Position numbers and translations under genes: made by a program. The notes beneath the pieces were generated by a model, which had not been told where the DNA came from, ran no database searches, and was given only the letters and a program-made list of their open reading frames with translations. From contig NC_088775.1 of NCBI RefSeq assembly GCF_954871325.1, positions 83,367,561-83,431,560 on the forward strand: a DNA stretch of 64,000 bases, given 5' to 3'. Every line of letters starts with the position of its first letter. Position 1 is the stretch's first letter. Of this stretch, positions 36,801 through 53,100 are shown in pieces. The stretch comes from Gordionus sp. m RMFG-2023 (Eukaryota > Nematomorpha > Gordioida > Chordodea > Parachordodidae).

Positions 36801-38880
36801 ATTTAATGCCTCGAAACATATAAATTATCGAAAATTATTTGGCCGTACCCACAGATCGGTCATTTTAAAAAGGGCAATTCTCGTTTACCTTCTTATATTT
36901 AGTCGTAGTTACAAAGCAAATCTGTCTGATAATATTTGAAAAATTTTACCCATAAAAAGAAATTAATAGATAAAGAAAATAATTAATTTTAAGGCGACAG
37001 CTTTATGCCGCCACAACCGCTTCAATAAAAGAATTTTTTTTTATAGAAAACATTTTTTAATAAATTAGGAAAATTTTAGAAACTATTCTATAATTGGATC
37101 TAAGTATAGTTGGGTAATTACTATATTTTTTAGCCGTTTAAGCCAATTTTTAACCGGCTAAAAAAATCGGCTGAACCAAGATTTTAGTCGAAATGTATTA
37201 CTTTGGCCTAGGGGTTTTCCTTAAAAAGATATCAGCTCGAATTTAGAACACACTAATATAAATTTAAACGATTTATGTTAACGGATTTTCTGCGGCAGCA
37301 GACTGAAGATAGAAGTTAGCCGACAAACTAAAGTTCTAAGACACGAATTAATCTTCAAAATATAATATTGAGAACTGTAACCAGAACCGCAGGTCACTAA
37401 CTACCAAAGCCTCTGGTTTTAACCAGCATGGAAAATTCCAAAAAAAAATGAGAGCTAAAAATTAAATTTTATCTCAAATGAGTGGTATTGACTTTCGCTT
37501 TAGAATAATATGTTTTGTAATTTAAATTGAAAAAATATTAATTTTATAACTTATATTCAAATAGAACTGGCGTATCAACGATTTTCGCGATGTTGAAATA
37601 GTGGGATGAGGGGGGGGGGGGGTGGCTTATGAGTGGTTTTTTTTTCTTTCGTCATATGCTTTAAGGGATGTTTTTAGGAGCCCTCCTCCATACGTTTAAA
37701 GATACAATTCTTAGTTTTTCATTTTTATTTCTATTATATGGTTTTTGGAGGAATGAGTTGGGTAAGGAGGAAGGGTGAGGAAGAAGTATATGGGGAATTT
37801 ATTTTTAAATTAAGTTAAAATCATATTTACCAAACAAAAATTGACAAATTTTCAGGAGGGAAGGTTACGCCAATTATTATATACAATTAAATATATTTTA
37901 CTCTTAAGACACTTACCCACTTTAAAACAATTATTAATTTGATTATTTTTAAAAAATTGGATTAAAATATTTACGATTCCTTTGAAGCGTAAATTACAGA
38001 TTTTTTTTTAATTTATATAAAATATATTTATATATTTGAAAATTAAATTATGCTACTTATTAAAATATTTCTCTTTATTCGTAATATGTAGATTTTTTAA
38101 ATATTTATTTAAGCTTTGTGACTATGACTTGGTTAGGGATGTAACCAGGGAGTTGCCAGGTCAAAATTTTCAAAATTGCGAGAGAAATTGGGTAAAAATT
38201 TTTATTTTGCAACTCCCCCCATTAATTCTAATTAATCTACATAGATAATTAAATAATTGAAATTGTATCATACCGGTTTATATAATATATTAATTCTAAT
38301 AGTCTACATATTTTTAACATAACATGAAAAAAAATCAATATTGTATTTGTAAAATATTTTTTTAAAGGGAATTTTCCATTTTTTTCCACCAAATTTCCAG
38401 AGATATTTCCCCCAATTATAATTTTCAGGGAATTTACAATCTTAATTCTGGTACGACTTATTTTTCATACTTATTGCTATTTAGTCTAGGCTAAACAGCT
38501 CTTGAACTAGGAGACCCTATTTTAGTTTGTTTTAACGTTTATGTGTTTTGGTGGCATTATTTTTTAACACTCTCTAAGATTTGGCCTTATCTTGATTTTA
38601 AAATTTATTTCAGGCCTGACCGGGTTCGGATCTCGACAAAAATTTTTTAAATTATTTTGTTTTTCCAAATTTTTGTAAATTTTAATTTTTTTAAATTATT
38701 TTCCACTCAAGTGATTATAAATTTTTCCGCTTTCCGCTTTTCGTTTTAAATATCGTAATATTTTTTTCAACAGTATATTAAAAAGTCAGATCAATGCCCT
38801 CATGATCCAATATTCTTAACCAAACATACTTACCCTTTTCTACTATTCAGAGAGGAAGAGTATCTGAGTTGTAGTTATGA
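33841..38880. other. gene-poor intergenic stretch
   Basis: No supported gene. It contains a degenerate TAGTGTTG-family copy (about 34920-35095), an X-box-like palindrome (35182), a diverged copy near 37125-37260, and a G-run at 37609-37622. A small MITE-like inverted repeat lies near 38135-38220 (GTAACCAGGGAGTTGCCAGG ... GCAACTCCCCCC). The frame at 36754-36939 (MHNWIRITSTILTK) has no recognisable domain. Confidence 0.4.
35182..35195. promoter_or_regulatory. X-box-like palindrome (RFX site), no gene assigned
   Basis: GTTACCATGGCAAC matches the RFX-family X-box GTNRCC-N(0-3)-RGYAAC with a symmetrical 2-bp spacer. X-boxes lie upstream of ciliary genes in animals. No ciliary gene is visible within several kb, so it may be distal or chance. 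Confidence 0.35.
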
Positions 38881-38882
38881 TT

Positions 38883-39047
<165 letters not shown>

Positions 39048-40723
39048 CACTTTTTGACGAAAGGCAATAAATAAAAGTTCGTTCCTTACAATTTTTTTTT
39101 CGGTCCAAGCCAGGATCTAAATTTTATTATTAATTTGTTAGCCCACGCCTAATTTTTATTTTTGGCCCAAGTCCCGACCTTGCCCGATTTTTTTAAAAAA
39201 AATTACCACACCGACCGGTCGGATCATGAGGCGATTTGCATTACACACTAATCGGTGCTTCATCTTAAATCAAAATGTGATAATATAAATTAGTATGTTA
39301 TTTAACATCTGATTTCGAGAAAATATTGATTTTATGTTTTTTTTAAAAAAAATTTAACTCTTAACAACAAGTAAATAATCGATTTTAGTGTTTTAAAGAT
39401 TTATGAATAATAATTATTATAATAATAGAAAACAAATTTTGTTTTATTTTAAATAATATATATATATATAAGCAAATTTGACAAAAAAAATTTGCGATAT
39501 TTTTCTTTAGACGACAGAATAAATGCTTTAAAAAAATATATACCATAAAGCAATTGATTTGTATATTATTTTTTTATATAGATTCTCAAAAGAAAGACCA
39601 TTTCCCATCTTGGATAGGAGAGACGAACAGAAAACCCTAATTCTTGATGAATAAAATTATTTTTTAAATTGTAAAAAACAAATATTCTCAAACGATTTGC
39701 AAACATTCAAACCGAAGGTATTAATATATATATATATTATAATTTAATTTTTTATAGATCATTATTAATTTCAGTTTTTAAAAGAAAAATTTGATAAGCC
39801 TTGAAATTTTAAATTTTAAATAGTATCCTAATTTTTTTTAAAAAAAATAATAAATAAATTGATAAAAAATGTTAAATATTATGATGATGATAATTGTAGA
39901 TCGTGACTAAACAAGTGAATATTTTTTGTTAATAGAATTCTTTAAATGATAAAATTAGAGCGTTAAATTATATATTTATCGATTATAGCTAACGAAGTTC
40001 TCATTTCACAGTGTAGAGTGAAAAACATAATTGGGGCTTATATAAAGATGAAAAGAAATTTTAAAAAATCAAATAATATACTAAAGAAGATTATATATTT
40101 AAGATGTAAGTGAGGAGTATTATTATGATGGATTTTAAAATGTTGTGTCGTGTGGTCCATTGATCCCCCATATAAGACTGAATCGTTAAATTGTTACTTT
40201 AAAATTCATATAATCAAAAAGTTGCAAGTAGCCTGTATAATTTATTGAGATTTATTAGAACAAGAGATGAAATCGTAATGAATATCGGTTCGGTTTAGGT
40301 TTATCAGATAAAAATAATTGTTTATAGTTCAGGTTCGGTTCGTAAATAATATAGTAATATCGATTCAGTTTGAACCTTTAAATCCAAGCTCACACTATAC
40401 AAGTTTATTAGAATTATGTAAAGAAAAGAACATTTTTTAAAATTTTATCATTTATTTCTAAAAAAATATAACAATATTAAGCCGTAATACAATTACAATA
40501 TTTTCAAGATTTTCTTCTGTCTACCTTTAAGAGGGAATAATAAGTTTTATAACTGAGAAACATTCCTTTCTATATGCAATGAATTATTAATTTATTATTT
40601 CTTCTTAATAAGACATGCGATTTTTTGTCAGCATATTAATTCCAACTAAAAACAACCTTTATATACCTTCTTACTCATATTACCAGTTAAATTGATCGGT
40701 TATTGATAGAAATGGCAAATGAC
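39048..40723. other. AT-rich intergenic stretch
   Basis: 39095-39240 contains a GGCCCAAGTCCCGACC-type patch shared in style with the CGGCCCGG-rich MITEs at 54.9 and 61.4 kb. 40275-40390 has GGTTCGGTTTAGG/AGTTTGAACC patches of the CCCGAACC MITE type. 40012-40105 is bounded by good splice signals (TTTCACAG, GTAAGTGAG) and is open for 31 codons, but is unsupported. Confidence 0.4.
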
Positions 40724-40878
40724 TAGTGTTGTTAAATGGCTCGATTTGAGTAAATTTTTAAAAATGGATAACTTAATTATCCTGAAAAATTTTACGCAAG
40801 CCTGAAGATTTGCTCCTAGATTGCACAAAGATCAATCTCTCGTTTAGGCAATATTTTTCTGGCTATATTGAGCTAGTA
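40724..40878. mobile_element. TAGTGTTG-family MITE, copy D, internally deleted
   Basis: 155 bp starting TAGTGTTGTTAAATGGCTCG and ending GAGCTAGTA, with exact target duplications CAAATGAC (40716-40723 and 40879-40886). It lost about 60 bp of the right half, including most of the right inverted repeat. Confidence 0.85.
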
Positions 40879-41199
40879 CAAATGACTAAATCTTATTTAA
40901 AAGTATTTATTATTTGAATAATTAGATTTGAATTAAACGAGTTATTCGAAAAATTTGTATTCTATCATCAGAGCCTACAAATTTAAATTTCCTACGTTTG
41001 GAAAACATTAATTATATACTTATCATATATTCACTAATAAATCTTAAATAATTGTACACTATCTTAATAAAATCATTTTGTGTTTTTGTGTGTATATCTA
41101 TTTATTTTTAATTAAAATTATTAATATAAATTAATATTATAAAACCGGAAAAACCTTTTATAATATTTTTTTTAAACCTTAACCAAACCCTATCCTTTA

Positions 41200-41455
41200 C
41201 ATAACGGTTTAAAGCCCCATTCAGACCATTTGCCAGACAACGACCAAATTATATTGAAATTCAATACGCCCATTTTCATATATTAAATGGAATCACTAGA
41301 TCCACTTACAAAAATCTATATATCATACCCCTTAGCACAAAATCATCTGGTTGGCTTGAAACAAAAAAAATCTGATCTTTGCTGGATTCGAACCAAAATC
41401 AGATGCTATTAGTAACATAGCTCGTGGCCGACTAAGCCACTCACTACACTTCAAA
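41200..41455 (-). repeat. tRNA-derived SINE (tRNA-Val-like head)
   Basis: On the - strand 41452-41380 looks like a tRNA. It has a box A (TGGCTTAGTCGG), a D stem GTGG/CCAC, an anticodon arm GCTAT-GTTACTA-ATAGC with anticodon UAC, and a box B GGTTCGAATCC. The acceptor stem does not pair and the T stem is partial, so it is not a working tRNA. A ~170-bp unrelated body follows (ending near GGTCGTTGTCTGGCAAATGG). Head plus body suits a SINE transcribed by RNA polymerase III. Only one copy is visible here. Confidence 0.5.
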
Positions 41456-41547
41456 ACGATAATTTTTTTCGTATATAATGATAAATGAATAATGTGTTTA
41501 GAGATATTACAAAAAATACATGAATATTAAAACCTATCCGACCTTGA

Positions 41548-41593
41548 ATTCACAGTTACCGCGAACCACTAATTCGCGCTAACTGTGAATACA
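41548..41593. repeat. short hairpin repeat
   Basis: ATTCACAGTTACCGCGAA pairs with TTCGCGCTAACTGTGAAT around an 11-nt loop. A relative lies at 45617-45650 (CACAGTTAACGCGAATTCGTGG). Probably a small dispersed palindromic repeat. Confidence 0.6.
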
Positions 41594-41716
41594 GGGTGAC
41601 GGGGAGAACAACTATTGGAAAAATAAAGTTTATTTAAAAAAAAGTCTACATAAGTTAAATAAAGTTTTTCTTTTTTAAAGCATTCATTTAATTTTTTTAT
41701 ATATATATAACAGATT

Positions 41717-41733
41717 AAGATAGGGGCTATCTT
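41717..41733 (+). promoter_or_regulatory. 5' UTR hairpin next to the CNRIP1 start codon
   Basis: AAGATAG-GGG-CTATCTT is a perfect 7-bp stem, followed at once by the palindrome GTTTAAAC (41734-41741) and the ATG at 41742. It could affect scanning or protein binding if transcribed. No functional evidence. Confidence 0.35.
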
Positions 41734-41741
41734 GTTTAAAC

Positions 41742-44448
<2,707 letters not shown>

Positions 44449-44491
44449 TATTATTATCATACACTATTTTATCGTTTTTTTTATTTCTTAC

Positions 44492-44506
44492 AATAAATGC
44501 AATAAA
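44492..44506 (+). other. CNRIP1 polyadenylation signals
   Basis: Two AATAAA hexamers (44492-44497 and 44501-44506), 44 and 53 bp after the stop codon. They would end the transcript before the TTTC microsatellite at 44620. Confidence 0.5.
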
Positions 44507-44619
44507 TCACACCATTTTTTTATAGTCAATTTAATTATTATGTATTTCTCTACACGAAGATATTGCATAATAAGCAAATAAAATATTAACTAGTCAAATT
44601 TATGTTTATCAGAAATAAT

Positions 44620-44621
44620 TT

Positions 44622-44709
<88 letters not shown>

Positions 44710-44716
44710 TTCTTTC
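44620..44716. repeat. (TTTC)n microsatellite
   Basis: About 97 bp, the inverse orientation of the GAAA array in CNRIP1 intron 2, 1.2 kb upstream. Confidence 0.98.
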
Positions 44717-44966
44717 ATCAAAACCATAAACCAAAATGGTTTAATAAATATATATTATATATATAGTTTAAAAGATTAGAGGACACTCGTACAATGAAGA
44801 TTCATACCACATGCAACCGGGGTTGATGAATAGGTCACACTAAAAAATTATTTTAGGTGATTAAATTTTTATTTTCATAATCTTCTTCCGCATTCGAAGT
44901 CTAATTATTATATATAAAATAAAATGATAATTGTTCAAAAATCAAATTAAATTTTGGTATTTTTTT

Positions 44967-45418
44967 CAGGGCTGAGAACCCGAACTCAAACCCTGAACCT
45001 GAACTTTATATATTTCGCTGAACCCAAACCCGAACCCTTTTTTAACATTTAGAATTCCAAGGTCCAAGCTTTTTTTTTAATCGTGGAAGTCTAAATGACG
45101 ATATTTCAGAAGGATATTATGATAATTCGCTTAAATAAAATTTTTAAAATAGAAATAGAATACTATTTTTTAAATTATATAGTAGCAATATAATTATATA
45201 TGTATTATAATTATGATTATAAATTATTTTTATGGATTACTAATTAAAATAAATTTAAAAAAAAAAAATTATGTTTCTGTTATTTTAATTAATTTTTATA
45301 AGTCATTATTTTTCTCGTCTCCGAAACCTGAACCCAAACCGGGTTCATGGATTTTTCACTGAACCCAAACCCGATCCCATTTTTTTAGAAGGAGGGTTCA
45401 CAGCCCTGATTTTTTTAT
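44967..45418. mobile_element. hAT-type MITE, CAGGGCTG family
   Basis: 452 bp from CAGGGCTGAGAACCCGAAC to GGGTTCACAGCCCTG, with 8-bp target duplications ATTTTTTT on both sides. Both ends carry GAACCCAAACCCGA-type patches. Non-coding. The 8-bp duplication and CAGGG start fit hAT. Confidence 0.85.
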
Positions 45419-46686
45419 TATTATTAATTTATAAAAAAAATAATTAAAAATTAAATTTAAATACAAAATTTAAATTTAATATATGAAAGAAAAAAAAAGT
45501 TAAACTAAATTAATTTAAAATACTCAAAAAAGTGTATTTCGCTATGGTATATCTACTTTTCAAAATACCTCAAAATATGTGCCTTAAGATACAAGCTTAG
45601 TTTAACCCCTCATTCACCACAGTTAACGCGAATTCGTGGTAAATCGATTTTGTAAAATATATTTTGCGACTGGCTAACTCTTATTTCGTATTCTAAATTA
45701 CAAATACAAACGAAAAATCAGAAATTTGCCTTATTATGAAAATTGAATATAATAAAATTTAAATAATGGATAAAAAATAATAAAATAATAGAAAACAATT
45801 ATTTTGTATTTAACAAAAAAAATAATTTTTTTTTTAAATTAAGGATCGGATATTAAATTTTTTTAAAAATAAAATAAATTAATAAGCTGATATGTTCCAA
45901 TTTTTCTTTTTATAACAAAGGAAAATAAAACATTTTTATCAGATAGAAACCAAACCATTAAAAGGATTAAAAAAAAACTTTTCGATACAAACAAATAACT
46001 ATAGTTATAATTCAATATCGATTTTAAAATGTTTGAGAATAGATATTTTATTAATACGTACATTCGATGAAAATGAATTCTATATTTCTAACCCCAATAA
46101 CACTCAAAACTTCATCAAATTTACTAAACGGAAACTGTATGCCATAAATTACTCTAAAAAATTGAAGAAATCTCATAAGACATAACATAGAAAATTGGTT
46201 TATATAATGTGATTTTATATTTCAATGAATCTATATATATTTTAGCATCAATGTGTTATTCTCCGGCAATGTGTTATTTTTTCAACTTTAAATCATTTTT
46301 TGAGCACATTTTTTTATATTTAAAAATTTAATTTTATCGAAAATGTATTCTTTCATGTATGGAATACCTATCCTATAAATATCAGACAAATTCGCTATGA
46401 ACTTTTGAACTTAACATAATTTATATAATTTTCCATAGATTTTTTATACGTATATAAAATACATTATGCCAAGCAAATAAAAGAGTTATCAACGGTTTTA
46501 CTTTGCAAAAAAATATTGAGGCAGGGTTTGTAGCTAGCTAAGCAACAACGAGTAACGGGAAAGTTACTGCTTGCTAACTTTTAAACAATATGATTTCTTA
46601 AATTTTTATAAATTTAAATATTAAAACCAGTTTTCACATGTTGTGGTGAAATCCTATAGCTTACAGCCAGATAATCCTTTAGGTAT

Positions 46687-46868
46687 CACTAGCGTAACCG
46701 AGGGGGCGGGGGGGGGGGGTGTAAGAAAGCCCCCTGAAAATTTTGAAATTTTTTTATACTCAAAAAACAAGGTTACTTTAAAAATGATGCTAAAAATAGG
46801 CCATTTTAAAAATAATTAGAAAAGATTATTTAAGCCCCATAAAATTGTAAAGGCTAGTGACGCTCCTG
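46687..46868. mobile_element. hAT-type MITE with G-run, GCGTCACTAGCC family
   Basis: 182 bp from CACTAGCGTAACCGAGGGGG to TTGTAAAGGCTAGTGACGCTCCTG. The flanks TTAGGTAT and TTATGCAT agree at 6 of 8 positions. The right end recurs inverted at 63945 (GCGTCACTAGCCTTTACAAT), which shows a dispersed family. Confidence 0.55.
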
Positions 46869-46871
46869 TTA

Positions 46872-47222
46872 TGCATGCTATAACTCTCTTCTGTTTAGGC
46901 CTTAGTAGAATTGTCAAAGAAAAGTCAATTATAGCTTATTTACGGGTTACCAATCAGGACTTATTGGTGGACACCATATTTAAACAGACATTGCAATTAA
47001 TGATTCAAAAATATTGAGAAATTTCGTAACTATAGCTAAACTTAGATGAAACTGAATATTGTCGGGCACAATTTATTATTATTTATTAAAGAATTTAGTC
47101 CAAAAATCGATAAATCATTTATATTCCTCAGTCGATGACGACAATCCCGTTTTAAGCTTAGTTAACAATACATTAGAACAAATCACTAAAATAAGAATTC
47201 TTGTGCCTGCTTATAAATCATT
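46872..47222 (+). pseudogene. coding-like relic, family unknown
   Basis: ATG at 46872 opens a 48-codon frame (MHAITLFCLGLSRIVKEKS ... DTIFKQTLQLMIQKY). After a stop, 47047-47130 reads MKLNIVGHNLLLFIKEFSP, and 47130-47222 reads VDDDNPVLSLVNNTLEQITK to a stop. The last two pieces could be joined by an acceptor at TATTCCTCAG. The composition is more protein-like than its surroundings. I do not recognise the protein; it could be a decayed host gene or part of a LINE. Confidence 0.3.
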
Positions 47223-50175
47223 TTCTTCTTAATTATATTTAACATCCCAAATCCTACATACGCTATGTTCCCCAACTACCTTTAAATCGATTTGTGTATA
47301 TTATATACTTAGAAAGAAATGTTTAATATCTCACATAACAATTCGAAACCATGAACTTAATGATAGATTCTATATGCAATCAAACCTAGAGCCAATAGGA
47401 CAGAATTAGCTTATATTTTCTAACAGTCCTCTTAATAAGTTCTTTCCTATTTTCAAGAAGTCTGTAAATTAATTTTGAAAGCTAGACCCCGTCAATAATA
47501 AAAAAAGCAAACTTAAAGAGAATTTAATATACCTGATTTACTCATCTGAACAAAGGTAAAAGAATTCATTTACTTGAAACAATTCTATCAAAAGCCTTAA
47601 TTAAAACGAGGAACTTAAGCACGCCATAACTATAGCAACAAATTTCAACATTTTAAGTTGCTTAAATTGTTATAAATGTCTAAAGCATCGAAAAATAAAA
47701 AAATTATAAGGAACATGTATTTATCAAAAACAAAGTTTATAGTGTCACTTATGATGCTTGTTAGATAGGACTTCTAAGTTCTAACTAAAATATTCAATTA
47801 TCTATTGTAAATCATTTCGCAAAACGGTCGTCAATTTACTTAGTATGAGTCAGGCCTAAGGCGTGAAAACATAACTTTTATTTTGTTTTTAAACTCTTGT
47901 TTTATGGCTGGTGAAACGTACCAGGCAAAATATATTGACTCAAAAAATGTGTTTAGTGTTTCTATATTTTTCATTCTGGCATATTGCTAATTTTTTAAAT
48001 TTTTTTACACATTTAAATTTATTAGAAACGAAACATTTTTAAAGTTTCTAAATATTACTAGCAGGGGTTTTTTTAAAGCTTGTTTATCAAAATTTTGGTT
48101 TTTGTTAATAATTATTTTTTGTATAAACCGCATTCCCTATAAAACCTATAGCAGAACTAGATGATACGTTAAAATCAGCCAGATAACTTAGATTTAAGAG
48201 CAGTGCAAAGAAGTTAAAAGACTATGTTTATTTTTAGCCATAGGACTGATTTCAAGTTTAGATAAGGGTTAGTATACCATAAAGTGTGTGTTAATGCAAG
48301 ATCTTCATTAAAAATAGAATAAAGGGGGATAAGGTAAATAGAGAGGTAAAGAGGGCTAAGGATTTTTTTGCTAATTTTGATTTGGGTGTAATTATTTACT
48401 TAATTTGATTGGATTTTTTAAATTTTATCTCTTAATTTTTTTTTTTAAACTTAGGGAGGGAGGAGGTAAGATTTAATGAGGAAGAAGGTAATAACGTCAG
48501 CTTACGGGAAAGGGGGTGACATCGCCAGAATTTATCCGAGAAGGGGGGGGGGGGGTTCACGAAATATTATTTATTTGGTGCTTCACCGGTGTGAAGATGT
48601 ATTTTTATATCTGATTTCTTACCTATGGTCATCTTTTGAAAACCGGTTGGGCATATCCTGCCAAAAAACCGTTGTTTGCCCAAAAATTATAATAATTACC
48701 CTCTAGTTTTTGTGGTTTTAGCAAAATTTATTAAGACACAGAATTTTTAATTTTGTTTCCTTAAAGCCATAGCTATGAAATAACCACATATTTTAAAAGA
48801 TGATAGGATATTTTGTAATAATAATAATTTATTTTAGATTTTGTTTATTTAATTTTTTATTATCTTGTTTTATGAGATTTTATTTACTTCTATATTTATT
48901 AAACAAACTGAAAAATAATAACATCTATGACGATCATAGAATCACGAGAATCAAAAATATCTTGAATGAGAGAAAGAGAAACCATATTGTATTCAAGCCA
49001 AATTGATTTTTGATAATTTAATCCTATATTTAAGATTCAGTCTAAGACTAATTATTACTGAAAAAAACTGATCGATGAACTAGTATGTGTTGATCATCTA
49101 ATAGATATTGTTCATTGCTTTTATCATTTTCCATCTAGGATAATCCCAATATTGACGATTTTTTTCATTTAGCAAAATGTTTTTCACTAATCGGGTTGAG
49201 GCAGTAAAGAAGTATGAAATAGACCATAATTGTTGACATAAATTTCCGAGATAATCCTTCCAGATGTTTGGTTAACTTTACACTTAAGACATGATATATA
49301 ATTAGTCAATGGTTTATAATTCGGTTATATTTGGCTGGTGAAATTGATTAATAAATTAGTAAGACATTAAATATTAGCGCTTACCAGATAGTTAGAATTT
49401 CTATATTCTCCGTTTTGCCATGATGTTAATTTTGACAATTTTTATTTTTTTTACCGATAATTCTTTGCCTCTGTAAACCAACTAGCAAAAAAAAGAGCAA
49501 TAATAATGTTTACTTAATAATTAAGTTAAGTTCCAGAATTAGCGCTTCCAAAAACTTGGTTCATTTCATGATTGGAGCCTGACGTCATATTTTTCATTTT
49601 GTTTATAACTCAGTTTCTTTTCGTAGTTTTCATATTTGAATTGAAAATACAAGCGCAATAAATTTAAGCCCGCACTAGATATATAGTTTATTATTTTAGC
49701 ACGATATCCATTTTAGTAATTTTCTTTATATTTTATATTGCTAATATTCGTATTAGATTAATATAAAATTATAATCTAAACATTGATAAAATTTTTGGAA
49801 TAAATGCCTTCAGTCACTTTTTAATCTTAAAGTTGGCCAAAATTTTGTTAATAATAATTTTTTCCTTTATACTGGTATACTTGTTAAAGTCAAACAATAA
49901 TAAAGCACAAAACATTACCATATTTTAGAATTAAGGCTTTTTCAGTCAACGTTAATGGAGATTATGTAAAGACAACAGAAAAATCAATAATATTAAAATT
50001 TATATATATTTTATTTGAAGCTTTGACAGCTTTCATAAAAATATATCATTATATTTTAGAGCAAACTATTACTATGTTTATAAATTTCTTTCATTTACAT
50101 ATCGGCAAACCTTTTTGAAATTTTATGATGAAAATCTTCATTTGTTCTATTAATATTCTATTCTACAATTCATAA
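47223..50175. other. intergenic stretch before kindlin
   Basis: No supported gene. A G-run (GGGGGGGGGGGG) lies at 48543-48555. Frames at 48476-48706 and 48800-49006 have no recognisable motif. Sequence becomes more AT-rich towards the kindlin start. Confidence 0.4.
49571..49587 (+). promoter_or_regulatory. inverted CCAAT box plus CRE, candidate kindlin promoter
   Basis: ATTGG (49571-49575) followed four bases later by the perfect CRE palindrome TGACGTCA (49580-49587), about 590 bp upstream of the kindlin ATG. A close CCAAT/CRE pair is typical of animal promoters; the distance is compatible with a 5' UTR, but no TATA box or transcription start is defined. Confidence 0.35.
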
Positions 50176-53100
50176 ATGAACATGGATCAACAAAATTTAA
50201 TATGTGATGGTAGTTGGGAAATCGTTATTACCATCACAGATCTAGATATAACAGAAAATTTAAGAGTAAAAGGAGAGCTTAGAATAGGTTCTATCATGCT
50301 GATGCTCGTTGACAAAATATGTAAGAGCATAATTTTTTTATAATACATAGGATTTTTTGAATAATATACCTTTTGAAATAATCAATTGAATAAAATTTTA
50401 TATAACAAATTATATAATTAAAAAAATACAGTTAATAATTAAAATAATCTTAATATATATTTTCTATATTAATATAAGATGCCATGTTAAGATACATAAA
50501 TGTTTCATACTAGAAAATCTTGCTTGAATTGAATGGGAAGGGGCGTGAATTGCATATTTTCATTTTTTTAGAATTGTCTTTCCCCAAAATTCCACCTCCC
50601 CCCTCTTCTACACCCATAGTTATGATTCTGAATATATAATATCATTTACTTAATTAATCACCTAGGGTTACAATAATGTTATATTTATTAAATATTAAAT
50701 AATAACTAAAGGGCCTATACGTAGGACAATTTTCTTTATGATTAAAAAATTCAAAACTAAAATATTTATGGTTTAAAATATTCTTCTAAACCAAAATGCA
50801 TTGGTATCAATACTCAGTATTGGGCTAAAATTTATGCATTGGTATCATTTGTAATTTCTAATACTTTCAATTTTATCTAATACTTCAAAATAAACTGAAT
50901 TTATATTCATAAAATTTGCCTACGTTAGATGGCTCAATTTATTAAAAATAGCTAAATCAAGATTTTCACCAAAATATTACCTCATCCCCAATAGATGCCC
51001 AAACCTTTTTTTATCTGTTAGAAAAATCTCCTAGATTAAATAATATTACTTTAGATTAAAATATTGAGTTAACCTATTTTAAAAATGAAACACTGCTCTT
51101 ATTTTCTTCAAAACCATTAATTATGAAAAAAAATATTTCCTATTTCTTTTTACCATTAATCAACTTTTATAATGAATTGATAAATAAATTTAAAAAAATT
51201 ATATATTTTTGCATTTTTTTCCAAAATACTATGTCTTATCTATTTACATTTTTAGTTATTATATCTATATATAGATACATTTTTATAGATTGTATTTAAC
51301 AATCAAAACAGCAGCATGAGATTTTTCAAATTTTATTGGACTAGTTCAAACATAATGATTAATTAATAAACTGAAAGTTTCCAAATGATATTAAATTCAA
51401 AAAAAAAATTAAAAGTTATAAAATTAAATTTCCTTTACATCCTGAAGAGGATATGGACACAAATTTTAACTCTCAAATTTAGACTATTGTTCTAAAAATG
51501 AATGTAATGGTTTTACCATAATGTATCTTAATGAGATATGATATAATAATAACTGTATTTTGGTACATTTAAAAGGTATCTTTAAATAACTGCCATTTTC
51601 AATGGCAAATTTTTTTCGAACATATCAGATTGTGTTAAAGCAGACACATATCCTAAAAAAATTTAATATGTTTTCATGAATTGTGAATTGCAAAGTATTT
51701 AGCACAATTAAAATTACAAGTGTCAAAATAATATACATCTTAAATTAGGTTAAAAATTATACTATGTGACTGTTTAATAGTCATATGTAAAAAGAAACAC
51801 ATTTAGGAATATAATTAAACATTGTGATTCGGCATTACATAACAAACATTTAATTTACTCTTTGCTTCACTCAATTCATCTTTATAAAATAAATGGAAAT
51901 TTTAATAAGAGAGTTAAAAGGATAGTTGAAAATAAATAGAGCTAAAGTTTAATTAATCAAAATATATTTTAACTACCCCTAGAGAAAATCAGATTGGTTT
52001 AATACCACTTTTTGGACAACAATCTGATCCGATATTACTGATATTAATCCAATATTTTATCTGATTTTGTATTCTGTAACAACTATCGTTTTAATTTTTA
52101 TTGCATACTTCTAGTATTGCAAAATCTTTCCATTTGAGTCGATTTTTTAAAAAGGCTAACTCACCATTCAAGAAAAATATTATGCCCTGAAGATTTTGCT
52201 CATAGCTAGCACAAAGCTTTGAACTGCAGTGTAGGCAATATTTTTTTAGTTAAAATATTGAGTTAGTCGTTTTTAAAAATTGGGTCAAATGGAGCGATTT
52301 TGCTCACTACTTATATCTACTTAACTTATATACTCTTTAATAATATAACATCCATAATTTAACTATTCCATAACATAAGTTTAAGTAGTCATATAAATAT
52401 ATTATAATGATCAGTTATAGTTTATATTTATGAATCTAAAAGTATAAAAAAAATTTTCATTGATATTATCACCTATTTATATAATAACATTAATCTATTT
52501 ACATAATAAGTAACAAACAAATATATTATGAAATTATAAGTTTTTAATAATTAAACCATTTATCTGATCGGGAAATTTTATATTGGCTTATAACCGATAT
52601 TTTAAAAGGATAATATCGGCCTGATCCGATAAAAAATATCGGTATATCCCTAGTTTAAACCAGATTTTTTTTTCATCTAAAGCAGATACATTATTAGATT
52701 CAATACGACAGCATTGGAATGTATTAATAAATTATCTAATTACACAACAATTTTTTGCATATTTTCCAAAAAAAAAATGTTATGGGTTTGGCTGAAATAA
52801 GAATTGAATTATATTATGAATTTCACTAGATTTATGTGATTGAAATTATATGATTTTGAGATTCGCAAGCCTCGACTTTCACCTAGACAAACAAATCGTT
52901 CAAAATTAAATTGATGACTACAAAATAATCGTTTTCATTCCATTTTTGGATTCATTTTTCACTCAAATCAATGAACAATGAACGATTTGTGATTCATCAA
53001 ATGGCTCCATACAAATACTATAAACTCCCTCTGATCTGAGGATATATTAAATCTTGATATTAAAAAAAAATTAAATATTTGGCTAAATTTTATTTAGAGG

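Noticed and set aside
39580-39655. Short frame SQKKDHFPSWIGETNRKP after an acceptor-like site
   Set aside because: Too short, two other frames are also partly open, no partner exon found.
40012-40105. Possible exon with strong splice signals (CRVKNIIGAYIKMKRN)
   Set aside because: Open for 31 codons only, Lys/Asn/Ile-rich as expected from base composition, and no homology recognised.
41380-41455. Functional tRNA-Val gene
   Set aside because: Acceptor stem does not pair and the T stem is imperfect; better explained as a SINE head.
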